From Acrasis kona (taxonomy: Eukaryota > Heterolobosea > Eutetramitea > Acrasida > Acrasidae), in assembly GCA_026419775.2 (NCBI GenBank), contig JAOPGA020000868.1, positions 1-53,715 of the forward strand: a DNA stretch of 53,715 bases. The letters are read 5' to 3'. A program made the translations under genes and the position numbers. A model generated the notes under the pieces. That model saw nothing but the letters and a program-made list of their open reading frames with translations. It searched no databases and was not told the DNA's origin. Below are positions 20,719 through 30,695 of this stretch, piece by piece. Every line of letters starts with the position of its first letter. Positions within the stretch are counted from its first letter, which is position 1.

Positions 20719-21122
20719 TCATTTTTGTATTCTGTTGTCCGGTATGGATGCAATTAATGTTGGATCGTTCTCACCTTGTTCAAAATTAGGAGCGATAGAT
20801 GTCACTACTTGACGAGGGTGATTGGTGGGCTTGTATGTTAACATTAGTGGCTGCTTTGGTGTGTACGTGAGCATGTTGTTGCCTTGGTTCTTCCTTTGAT
20901 CTATGATTTGGTTCACATTTCTCCACTCATTTGAAATTTTATCTGTAGTGTCGAACAATGTATGTATTAATGCCTCGGTGAATGTAACCTTGTATGGTTT
21001 TGTTTCTTGAAGCTGCCTCCTTTTCTCAATAACTATGATATAATTAGTTTTTCGTATGAATGCACTTTACCTTTAAGACCACTGAAAACACTTGCAAAGG
21101 CACTCAGCAGAAAGTAAATCAT
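20719..21122 (-). CDS. Small secreted or membrane-anchored protein, unknown
   Basis: Exon 1 is 21122-21071, the intron 21070-21033 (38 nt, with an ACTAAT branch motif) and exon 2 21032-20719; the product has 121 residues. The N-terminus MIYFLLSAFASVFSGLK is hydrophobic, a signal peptide or short anchor. The remainder is polar with a repeated LTYTPK / LTYKPT motif. No family recognised. The start lies 50 bp from the divergent SNRNP27 start, so the two genes share a very short promoter region. Confidence 0.6.
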
Positions 21123-21171
21123 TCTTTTGTTGTTACAATATTATAATCAACCACCACCAACAACGAATTCG

Positions 21172-21684
21172 ATGAGGGAGGACAAGTATTCTACAAGTAG
21201 AAGAGAGGAACGAAGAGGAAGATCGCCAAGAAGAGACTCATCACCTGATAGACGAAAGTGGTCAAATGATAAGTATGACGATGATAAATACAGAGATAAG
21301 CGCAGAAGGGATCACTATCGCAGACGTTCGCGGTCGCGGTCACCACCAAGAAAGAGGCAAAATAATCCATACAATAATTACCCACCAGAGGGAAGGTCAG
21401 GTCAGTATGGAAAAATCGAAGAAGTCAAATCAGAGACAAAGAACGTGGTGGAGGAAAGCAAAGAACGTACCGAAAAGAATCAAGAAGATCAACAAAATGC
21501 TTTAATGGAACAGTTAGGGTTTGCTGGGTTTGGTACAACAAAAAACAAACATGTTGCAGATAGCAGATGCAATATTGGTTTTGCCAAAATTAATACAACT
21601 CGAAAATATAGACAGTTTATGAATAGAAGAGTCGGTAATGGTCCGCCAAGGGATGATTCTGATGCACCCGTTGATCAATCATGA
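21172..21684 (+). CDS. SNRNP27: U4/U6.U5 tri-snRNP 27 kDa protein
   Basis: A 170-residue spliceosomal protein. ATG at 21172; the open frame upstream has only a TTG. The N-terminal half is RS/RD-rich (for example RRRSRSRSPPRKR), the usual RS domain. The conserved C-terminal domain is clear: MEQLGFAGFGTTKNKHV with the terminal KYRQFMNRR motif, corresponding to the M-G-F-x-x-F-x-(S/T)-T-K-x-K-x-V ... RKYRQYMNRRGG region of SNRNP27 (DUF1777). Acts in tri-snRNP during 5' splice-site recognition. This fits a genome with many short introns. Confidence 0.88.
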   Translation: MREDKYSTSRREERRGRSPRRDSSPDRRKWSNDKYDDDKYRDKRRRDHYRRRSRSRSPPRKRQNNPYNNYPPEGRSGQYGKIEEVKSETKNVVEESKERTEKNQEDQQNALMEQLGFAGFGTTKNKHVADSRCNIGFAKINTTRKYRQFMNRRVGNGPPRDDSDAPVDQS

Positions 21685-21801
21685 TAGCTCTTCGTACTTA
21701 AACGAGGGCCACTTTAATATTAAAACTTGTAAAAAAATAGTAAAGAATGAAATCTAATTTTGAAAAACATCTGTGTTCCAGTTTTCTTGTTTTTTGTAAA
21801 A

Positions 21802-22299
21802 ATGTCAGATGTTGGTGAGGACGACTTTTCAGACCAACCATCTGAGGTAGATGGAGATGTGGAGGATGATTTGGAAAGCGACGAGGATGAGAATGAAGAA
21901 CCAGAAGAAGAGGGTAATGAAGAAAACTGGAGTGATGACGATCTAGAGGACATTCCTGATTTCTTCGCTGGCCTGACGACTTTGAATAAAAACAGAGTAA
22001 GAGACGCGCGCCGTGGGGTATTTATGAGACAAGTTCTGCAAAACAAGCCGACTGAACAAAAAAGAATAACAGATAAGATAGCCACCGAGTGGAACAACAT
22101 AATGGCTCTTCCAGAAATGTCCAACAAAAATTTTGATTTTACGGTCATTAGAAATCTTCTCGATTCTAAGGGTACACAACCATTACATCCCAACTTGAGC
22201 TTGAAAACTCAATCAGAGTTGGCACAAGTTCAACGCGACCCATGGATATACAGTAGTGAATCTGAAGGCGAGTCCGAAAGTGACAGTGATGAGAATTAA
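21802..22299 (+). CDS. Acidic probable nuclear protein, unknown
   Basis: A 165-residue protein; the codon at 21760 is TTG, so the ATG at 21802 is used. Residues 1-50 are almost entirely Asp/Glu/Ser, residues about 51-145 form a folded-looking core (FFAGLTTLNKNRVRDARRG, TEWNNIMALPEMSNKNFDF), and the tail is again acidic. Acidic ends around a small basic core recall histone chaperones or ribosome-assembly factors, but no family is recognised. Confidence 0.6.
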   Translation: MSDVGEDDFSDQPSEVDGDVEDDLESDEDENEEPEEEGNEENWSDDDLEDIPDFFAGLTTLNKNRVRDARRGVFMRQVLQNKPTEQKRITDKIATEWNNIMALPEMSNKNFDFTVIRNLLDSKGTQPLHPNLSLKTQSELAQVQRDPWIYSSESEGESESDSDEN

Positions 22300-22411
22300 G
22301 TCTACTCTTTCAAGACGGTGTCAAGATTAATCAAGATCTCCTTGTCGACTCTAAAATTGTTCATGACTGGTATTTAAAATGTATTCGACTAACAAGGTTT
22401 TAAAAGTTTAA

Positions 22412-23464
22412 TTATTCCTTTTTATTCTTTATTGATAAAAATGATCTGGTCCTAACAATGTCTTTGAAATCTTGCATGCTTTTTTCCTTCATTCTTTTAG
22501 CGTCCTTACATCTTGTTGTCCCAATGTCTATCCCTATGGCATCAAGTCCTGCATAGTTTGCTGCCAAGAGTATACTTCCTTTTCCACAAAATGGATCAAC
22601 TATCGTTGTTGCACCCGCATTCTTACAATACATTACGGCCATCATGCAGGCATTGATTCCGGTAGCCTTTGGATAAATCATCTCTCCTCTATCGATTACA
22701 TCGGGAAGAGGGAACCTTTCATTCGGATAAGTGGTGTTTTTTCCATAGCACAGCATGTGTGAGTAGGTTGGTCTTCCAACCTTGACTCCATCTACCGTGT
22801 TGATGAGACAAACTTTGTGCCAGAACATTTTTACATTCTTAACACGAGACGCACCAATGTTACACAAGAAGGATTTATCAATGTACTCATCACAAACCGA
22901 CCTCTTTTTATCTTGGTCGTTTGTTTGTGTTAAAAGTTTCACATCTGTCTGATAGAACACTGCAGAGGCACCCTCGGGTAGTTTTTCAAGAATGAGCTGA
23001 ACAGTGTCAGAGAACCATTCCTTCCATTGCTCAATTTTCAAGTGCGGCATTTCGCAGTAGTCAGGAAGAGATGTAACAACAAATCCGGGAAGCACTGGTT
23101 GTTCGTTAATCCATTTTATTGCGTCTGAACATATAACGTCGTATCTAGCGTTATCTGTAATCTCATTATTATAATTGAACTTCATTTTAAAATCTTTTTT
23201 AGTGTTGTGAACAGTGTGTGCAACCCTTAGATAGTATAACGTTGCTGCGTTTGTGATGATTAAAGATATGATAATTCCAGACGCGATATGTATGTAGCAC
23301 AGTGTACAGGTGGTGATAAGTATAATAGTAAATACTGAGAATGGGTGGTCGAGTCCGAAATCCTCTCCTTTCATTTTGTATTTTGCAGTGGCGAAAAAGT
23401 TTTTCTTCTTTTCATTCCTCCTTTTACTTCTTTCCAAGTTTGGTTCTCTGTCCTCTGTTTTCAT
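22412..23464 (-). CDS. SAM-dependent methyltransferase with N-terminal membrane segments
   Basis: A 350-residue protein. Residues about 38-80 contain two hydrophobic segments (VFTIILITTCTLCYIHIA, IIISLIITNAATLYYL). A Rossmann methyltransferase follows in the permuted order used by amino/N-methyltransferases. The catalytic-strand motif VVTSLPDYCEMP (an S-L-P-D variant of D/N-P-P-Y) precedes the SAM-binding motif TTIVDPFCGKGSILLAA and the acidic strand AIGIDIG. VDPFCGxG is typical of UPF0020/Trm11-like RNA methyltransferases and DNA N-methylases. Related proteins are annotated in kinetoplastids and other protists without a known substrate. A membrane-bound form is unusual; the substrate could be RNA or protein. 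Confidence 0.7.
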   Translation of the reverse strand: MKTEDREPNLERSKRRNEKKKNFFATAKYKMKGEDFGLDHPFSVFTIILITTCTLCYIHIASGIIISLIITNAATLYYLRVAHTVHNTKKDFKMKFNYNNEITDNARYDVICSDAIKWINEQPVLPGFVVTSLPDYCEMPHLKIEQWKEWFSDTVQLILEKLPEGASAVFYQTDVKLLTQTNDQDKKRSVCDEYIDKSFLCNIGASRVKNVKMFWHKVCLINTVDGVKVGRPTYSHMLCYGKNTTYPNERFPLPDVIDRGEMIYPKATGINACMMAVMYCKNAGATTIVDPFCGKGSILLAANYAGLDAIGIDIGTTRCKDAKRMKEKSMQDFKDIVRTRSFLSIKNKKE

Positions 23465-23616
23465 TTTCCAACAGGAGGTGTTAATTGTATGTTTGGTTGT
23501 CTTGTTCAGAGATTCAACTAATGTTACAAATAATTATTTGAACAGGAACGACCAACAAGTTGAGCGAATACAGAAAGAGTAAAGAAAATGCACATCACAA
23601 TACAATGTTTAATAAA

Positions 23617-26600
23617 TTATTTTTCGCAGCTATAAACTCGATACAGAGCGAGTACCTCTTCTTGTAGCTTCTTCCAAACATCAAGAGATTCTTCACCCCT
23701 CATCAAATGTCCCATCATTATTTCAAAGCACTCCCGTTGCTGGTTTGTCAAAACTGATGCACTGCCAGCAGGATCGGTGCATACTTCATCAATTCTCAAC
23801 AAATGTTCGAAGTTGTGAGCAATCTGTTTTGCTCTTTGAACAATAGAAATGGGTATGCCAGCTTTACTGGCTACGCTCAGTCCATAACTAGCTGGAGAAA
23901 CACCAGGTATAAATTTGTACAAGAATGTGACGTCGAATGGACGGTTTGGGTCGTCCATAACCTGCATCTGATACAAGGAAACGTATGGATTGTACATGAG
24001 TTGATTTGTAAGATGAAAATAATGAGTGCTAAACAGAGTTCTACATTGTATCACTTCGGACAAGTACCGGAGGGTAGCATAGGCGATGCTAAAGCCATCA
24101 AATGTACTGGTACCTCTACCTAGTTCATCAAGAATCACAAGAGAGTTACACGTGGCATTTCGGAGAATGTTGGAAGTCTCAGTGAGCTCCACCATGAAGG
24201 TACTTTGACCGGTCATGATGCGATCGCTGGCACCAACTCTGGTGAATATTCGATCTACTGCAGTCATACGACAACTAGTAGCTGGTATTCTACAACCTAA
24301 CTGTGCCATTATAACTGCAACCGCATTTTGACGCAACAAGGTGCTCTTGCCACCAGCGTTCGCTCCAGTTACAACTATACACAAAGGATTAGAAGGAGAC
24401 GGGCCAAGAAGAGTACTATTTGGAACGAATGGATTTTGATCAGTATTAACACACGGATGAGACATTTCGACCAGATCTAAAAAAGGTTCTGGTTGATCAA
24501 CAAATTCAACCTTGCACATTCCATTATTCATGGAGGTACGAGTCAGGCTCAATAAACAATCTAGTTCAGCAATACAAGACATACATCTGTTCCAAGATTC
24601 ATAATCATCGTCGAACACTTTCATGATGCGACGGAGTTCTCCCCTCAACACAATGTCTCTCTTTTCTTTGGCTTGTTGATGAAGAGGCATCAATCTGATC
24701 ACTTCTGGGGAATGATATCTCTCTACTTGACTTGTTTGACTGACAAGAACCCAACTCTTTGGCACTTTTGTATTTTTGGGAACTTGTATCTGGAATGGTT
24801 TTCTTTGGAGCATTTTGTAAGTGCAATCTTTGGTTGACAGCTTTAGAGTTTTAATGTTGTGAGACAAGTGTTGGTCGAGCTCCGATTGAATGGACTCCAA
24901 GTGAGCGTTGGCTTTGTCAAAATCAGGATTTGCTCCTTGACAAGGCAGGATGTGACCGTCCTGCCTTGCCAATTGATGGTCGAACATTGTTTCAAATTTT
25001 GTTAACAACGGTTGGAGATCGGGAAAACCAAAGGAGTTGTTCTTGTCCATAGGGACCACTTGAACAACATTCAACAGCACTTTATTAGTCACCAGTCCAT
25101 CACGGATCAAGTGTTGAATATTATTTATTGCATCGAAATAAATTTTTAAACACTGAAGAGTATCAAGAAGCAAGATGACACGTTTCTTGTTCAAAGTAAC
25201 ATCAAACATGATCTCATCGCTCTTTACACATGTTTGAGCGTGGATTCTAGATAAATTACGTTCCAGATCACCAGTCACCCTTGGTATAATGTTTTCGAAA
25301 TGCTCAAAGTTCATTTCAATTTGGTCCACTGCTCCTATTCGGTTCGAAATGTCGAACTGATGACGCAGTGGATGACATACCCAGTATCGGAACAATCTCC
25401 TTCCGGATGGAGTGCTACACTTGTCCAAGTACTCCAACAGGGATCCCTTAATGCCATTATCCTTACTGCTAAGAATTTCCAAATTAATTAACGTCTGTCC
25501 GTCCAATGTTAAGTGACTTGAATCATGTGTAATGTCATACGAACGTATGTTGGCCATGGTTAGCGTCTCTTCGTCTAGTCTTAGTTCATATAAATAGTTT
25601 ACCAAAGTGCCAAAAGCGCTCATCACCAGATCATCGTCCTTGTAGGCAGATAATACGGGCGGTAGTTCTTTAAAATAACCTCTGGCCTCGATTTGATTTA
25701 ATGTGTCTGATCGATTCCAGGTTGACTGGCGTGGATTCAGCACAGGTTTACAAAAACTAACGCCACACATGACATTTAACAGATTCTTTGTCAGAGAACC
25801 ACGCCCAAAAATAATTTCTTTGGGAGATATTTGTTGAACAAGTGTTTCTAATCCAGAGCCACAAAAATCATCATTTATTCTACCAATGTTGAATTCTGCA
25901 GTGCTTGTATCAGCAAAGCATATGCCCAGGTTGTTCTTGTCTTGTACCACGCACAATAGATAATGGTTGGTGTGAATGTTGGAGATCATGTCTTGGTCAA
26001 CGAGGGTACCTGCGGTATAAATCTGCCTGACCTCTCTCCTGACTACATTATCTTGAGGACCAATTTTCTTTTGTAATCTAATCTTGAGTTCCTCCGGAGT
26101 TTCCATTTGTTCTACCCTGGCTACCTTGTAGCCGTTTGCAACAAATTTACTGGCCCAATGTTTGAAGGAAGATTCGGGGACCCCAACCATCCTCATGTTG
26201 ACCCTCTCCGTCAAATGTAGATCGAAATCATTCTTTCCAATGTCTGCATCCTGTGGTGATTAGTGTTTGAATGATGGTAATGCTTACAGTTTCGTACAGG
26301 GCATAAAATGCACCCATTTTATAAAAGAAGATGGTGTCGAATAGATTCTTCTTCAACCTCCAGTATTGTCTGTCGTAAGCTGGCATGTTGTTGTAGGCAT
26401 TTTCAGGGATGTGAAAAGAGTTGATGGATTGTAATCTTCGTGACCCTTTGGTATCCCTGCTGCATCTTTCACATCTTCCAACCAATAATATCTCTCAGCG
26501 TTTGGCTTTGAATTTGTTCGCTTCGGGCTTGATTTCTTTGGTGTACTTTTCAAAGGGGTGCTTTTTTGTTTTTTACGGGTTGGTGTGGTTGGGGCACTTT

Positions 26601-26871
26601 CTTCCTCCAGTTCTGGGAAATCTTGATCTGAATCTCCTTCATCACTTACATGATACTCTTCTTCAGGTGTCTAATTTGGTAAATACTAGTGAATTTGTTA
26701 CTTACCTCTTCTCTCTTTCGTTTAGGAGTCCTTTTTGGTGTACTTTTGGTTGTTGCTGATTTCTTTTTTGGAGTTACAGGAGCCTGGATTTAGTTGTTTG
26801 ATTGTGGAAATTGGTCATACCTCATCCTCAGAGTCCGAAATCTCTCGATAATTCACTCTGCTTGATCTCAT
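23617..26871 (-). CDS. MSH6: DNA mismatch repair protein MSH6 (one frame break)
   Basis: Partner of MSH2 in MutS-alpha; recognises base mismatches and small loops. Exons 26871-26821, 26783-26706, 26670-26288 and 26250-23617, introns of 37, 35 and 37 nt. Exon 3 is one base short (383 nt): the frame breaks in the run of four A at 26414-26417, and one further base would restore a 1048-residue protein. The basic Ser/Thr/Pro nuclear tail covers the first ~110 residues. The mismatch-binding domain contains MGAFYALYE (F165), where the usual F-x-E glutamate is alanine (A167). Clamp and lever domains follow. Walker A is TGANAGGKSTLLRQ with K806, Walker B is VILDELGRGTSTFDG with D879-E880. MSH6 rather than MSH2/3 is shown by KGYKVARVEQMETPEEL. 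Confidence 0.9.
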
Positions 26872-27057
26872 GCCAGCGGTTAAATTGTAATTGAAGTTTT
26901 TGTTACAAAAATGCACCGGATGATGACATCTTACAAAGCGAAATAGAAGCGAGCACGATTGTACATTTACAGCATGTGCTTTAAAAAGGATTCTATATGG
27001 GTCAACTGAGTAATTTCTGTACGTCAGTTGGTCAGAGTGTTTGCCATAAATATAAAC

Positions 27058-27591
27058 ATGGTTCCCTTGACGTGGGAGTATTTGCCGACAGATGTCCTCT
27101 TTATTATTGCAGGGTATTTACCAACCAAAGATTTCTTGGCCAGTAGAACCGTGTGCTACGCATGGAGTGAGGGTGCTGAAGAATTTTTAGAGGAAATTTT
27201 ATGCCAAAGGCTTTTGGATAAAAAATATGCATTTCGTGACGGATCACATAGCAGTTCAGCCCACGATAACTACTGCAAATTAACAATACGACATGAAGAA
27301 TCTAATTATGATGAGTTAATAGCAGATTCTACTGGAAGAATTAGCAAAGGTGGTTTCCTCAAAATGCTATTCAATACATATACTTTTTTGGGAGAGAGGA
27401 TTATAGAATTAAATTCAATCTTTAAATTAATTTTGAACAGGACAGAATATCCAATACTCACGCGTACAAAATATGAAGATGATTCTGATGATATCATCTA
27501 TGATTACTATTATTGGATTAGAAGCAACAAGCTTTTGTACGTACATATAAATAACAAAAGTATATGGTATGAAATTCATCACGTTGTATAG
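27058..27591 (+). CDS. F-box protein, unknown substrate
   Basis: A 177-residue protein; ATG at 27058 (the frame upstream lacks ATG). Residues about 4-45 form an F-box (EYLPTDVLFIIAGYLPTKDF, then ASRTVCYAWSE), the Skp1-binding module of SCF ubiquitin ligases. The C-terminal ~130 residues have no known repeat. The next gene downstream also begins with an F-box, so the two may come from a local duplication. No intron. Confidence 0.7.
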   Translation: MVPLTWEYLPTDVLFIIAGYLPTKDFLASRTVCYAWSEGAEEFLEEILCQRLLDKKYAFRDGSHSSSAHDNYCKLTIRHEESNYDELIADSTGRISKGGFLKMLFNTYTFLGERIIELNSIFKLILNRTEYPILTRTKYEDDSDDIIYDYYYWIRSNKLLYVHINNKSIWYEIHHVV

Positions 27592-27742
27592 TTTCTGGTG
27601 TAGTTGCTCCAATAAACAAATCATAACCCCGTGTGGTCTGACCAAACCATTTTAAAGACTGAAAGTTTTTGCAAATACAATAAAATTGTTATCTTTCTGT
27701 TAGAACATGTCCATCACAATTTTGTAAGAAAGGAAACCACCA

Positions 27743-28634
27743 ATGCAAAGTGATGATATAATCCGAATTATCTCGTCGTATATTGGTCCAAGTCTCAAAG
27801 ATGTCCTCAATCTTAATTTAGTGAGCAAGCAGTACCAACAAATTTTTGATAGTGACCCTGTGTGGTCTCAAATATGGAAGAACAAGTATCCACTTCAACC
27901 TGATGCATTCAGTGAAAATTTCAAATTCTGCTACTCACAACTGCATTTACTTCAAAAGACTACTAAAGTCAAAACAACTCCACAACAAGAAGATATTAAA
28001 ACAGTGGTTCTTGGCAGTGGTGGTGCAGGAAAATCTTGTTTAGTTGTTAGATATATAGTTGGGCAGTATGTTGCTGAATATGATCCTACTATAGAGGATG
28101 CATATAGAAAATTTGTAAAAGTAGGAGACAAGGGTGTTTTTCTAGACATTTTGGGTATGTCATATTTATAATGGCCTTGATTCTTACTTAAAAAAAGATA
28201 CGGCAGGACCTGAGGAGTACTCCTCCATGAGAAACCAGTACATGAACTATGCAGATTACGTAATCATTTGCTATGATTGTACATGTAGGAAATCATTTGA
28301 TGAAGTCAAAAATAACTATTATAATTTTGCTCAGACAGCATCAAAAAAGAAACAGTCAAAGGTGGTTATTGTGGAGTGCAAGAGGGATACCGAAATTCAC
28401 AACAATTTAACGTATGTCGACCAAAAAGAGGCAAGAGACTATGCACAATCAGTCGGTGCACCCTTTTTTACGACGAGTGCGCTCTGTGATATAAATATTG
28501 AGGAACCTTTTAGGGCTATAGCAGAGGACAGCCTGTTGATAGATTCCAAAATCATTGAGAGATTGAAAAGCGGAAAACCTGTTACTGCCAGTGAAAGGTA
28601 CCCTGACAAGAAAAACAAGTGTGTATTGTGTTAA
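27743..28634 (+). CDS. F-box-Ras GTPase fusion
   Basis: Exon 1 27743-28154, intron 28155-28197 (43 nt), exon 2 28198-28634; 282 residues. Residues 3-48 form an F-box-like helical module (IIRIISSYIGPSLKDVLNLN, then VSKQYQQIF and VWSQIWKNKYP). Residues 86-282 are a Ras-subfamily GTPase: P-loop GSGGAGKS (91-98), a Ras-type effector loop EYDPTIEDAYRKF, switch II DTAGPEEYSSMR (138-149) and a CaaX end, CVLC. The catalytic glutamine equivalent to Ras Q61 is Pro142, and the NKxD motif reads CKRD (198-201). Both predict slow or absent GTP hydrolysis and altered guanine binding. The intron lies inside the GTPase, which supports one continuous gene. A Ras domain recruited to SCF ubiquitin ligases is the inference. 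Confidence 0.85.
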
Positions 28635-28811
28635 AATGTAAATTAACTTCGAACTGCTAATTGTCTAAAATCCTGTCTATAAATACATTCACAACATAAA
28701 AAGGTCGAATACAACTTCTCAACTACAGAATCCTAAATGTACAATCATGTATGCGTTTAAAAAACTTTCGCATCTTGAAAATTTTGTAACAATAGTAAAC
28801 CTGATCTGCCG

Positions 28812-30667
28812 ATGATCCAAGTGGCATCAAGAACCCACGCTGGTTTTTTTCGGAAGATTTGTGCCACAGGACATGGCCGCTTATTGAACTCAAGATTGTA
28901 TTCCTCGTACGATGAGTCCAGAAGTGGAACCAACCACCCATCACAGGCCGTGGACTTGGGTAATTTGTTATGCGATAGGCATGCGAGAAAAAATCCAAAT
29001 AAAATCGCCCTGAATTACTTTGCAAAAGTTCATGAAGACACACTTGCCCCTGAAATACAGGAGCAAACCACATGGGAAGAGTTGAGCATAAACTCTAATT
29101 TGTTCGCACATTTCCTTCACCAAGAAAAACCAATTTCCATTAGAAAGCATGAAAGAGTTGCAATACTACTACCTAAAAGTCTAGAACTGATGATATCATC
29201 AATAGCCACTTGGAGGATCGGCGGCTGTATAGTTCCGTTGTTTACTGGTCTTGGTCAGGATTCTATAAAACACCGCATTCTGGACAGTGGAGCCAAGGTT
29301 ATTATTACTGATGCCAGCAACCGTGAAAGGCTATCCTCCATTCCGGAGATTGTGGATGACCCTAGCATGAAAATTATTACTGTTTACGACAGATCAATAA
29401 AATCATATCCTCCATTTGTAGCACAGTCAGTGGCACGCGAATTCAATTTTTGGGAAAGAATTCAACACATTGCCAGCGACGTCACATTACGCGACCAAGT
29501 CGCATCTGAGAAGGTTGATCAGAATGACAATCTGATATTGATGTACACTGCAGGTAGTACTAGCATACCTAATGCAGTCATGGTGCCAGTCAAGGCATTA
29601 CAATCTTTTGAAGCGTATATGACGTATAGTTTGCACGTACAACCTGATGATGTGTATTGGAATGTTGCTGATCCAGGATGGGCCTATGGTGAGTTGCTTT
29701 AATATAAAACATGTCCACTAACTCATCTTAAGGAATGTACTATAACGTATGTGGCACTTTGTTAAGTGGCATTACAACCATTTTTCTTAACGAGCCATTT
29801 GATCCATCTGTAGCTGTTCGATTGGTACAGGACCATCGTGTTACCAATCTCGCAGCTCCCACTACATGTTATAGAGCCATTGCAAGTTCTGGAATAACAT
29901 GCCATGTTGACTTTCCCATCAAACTGACGAGCGTTGGAGAGCCACTAAGTCCTGCTGTTGGTCAGTTTTACCAAAAGTCATGGAACGGTCTACGTGTTCA
30001 CGAGCACTATGGTCAGACAGAAATGGGAATGCTTGTTTGTAATCATCACCACCCCGCATTGAAGAAAGAGCTCAGGCAAGGTGCAATGGGATCTCCAATG
30101 CCTGGATTTCAAATGGCAATTGTAGATGCTGAAAATCATCAAATAAAAAAAATAGGCCACTCTGGTCAACTAGCCATCTGCGTGAACGAATCTCCACTTA
30201 ATTTTTTTAGAGGTTATTGGAACAATGACCATAAAACCGTAAAGAGATTGGTATTATCTCCTGATGGTGATACCATATTGAGCTTGACGGGCGATGCTGC
30301 CAGGATGGACCAAGATGGTTATTTTTATTATGAGGGAAAGAGCCAAGACATTATCATGACCAGTGCCGTCAGAATCAGTCCTAGAGAGGTGGAAGACGCT
30401 CTTGTCGACCATCCTGCAGTTAAAGAATCTGGTGTTGTAGGGGCACCCGACTCACTACGAGGCGAGATTGTCGTGGCGTTTGTTGTGTTGAAGCATAATT
30501 ATGTTGAAAGCGAAGATTTGCGCGATAACATCAAGTTGTTTATAAAGGATAAACTATCAAAGCATCAATATCCGAGAGAGATTTATTTTGTAGAATCACT
30601 GCCTTATGGTACCAATGGAAAACTTCAGAGGTCATGGCTCAAGAATAAAATTATTCAAAAGGAATAA
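28812..30667 (+). CDS. Acyl-CoA synthetase (medium-chain/acetyl type), mitochondrial
   Basis: Exon 1 28812-29688, intron 29689-29732 (44 nt, CTAAC branch), exon 2 29733-30667; 603 residues. ANL-superfamily enzyme that activates a carboxylic acid to its acyl-AMP and then acyl-CoA. The first ~35 residues (RKICATGHGRLLNSRLY) look like a mitochondrial leader. A5 motif HEHYGQTEMGM, A7 TGDAARMDQDGYFYYEGKSQD, and the catalytic-lysine end YGTNGKLQR are good. The A3 phosphate-binding loop is degenerate: YTAGSTSIPNAV in place of YTSGTTGxPKG, losing the second Thr, Gly and Lys. ACSM-like features (VADPGWAYG, FRGYWNN) suggest medium-chain or branched acids. The loop change may lower activity. Confidence 0.85.
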
Positions 30668-30695
30668 TTACAATAAAAACGCGCATTGTAAAGTC

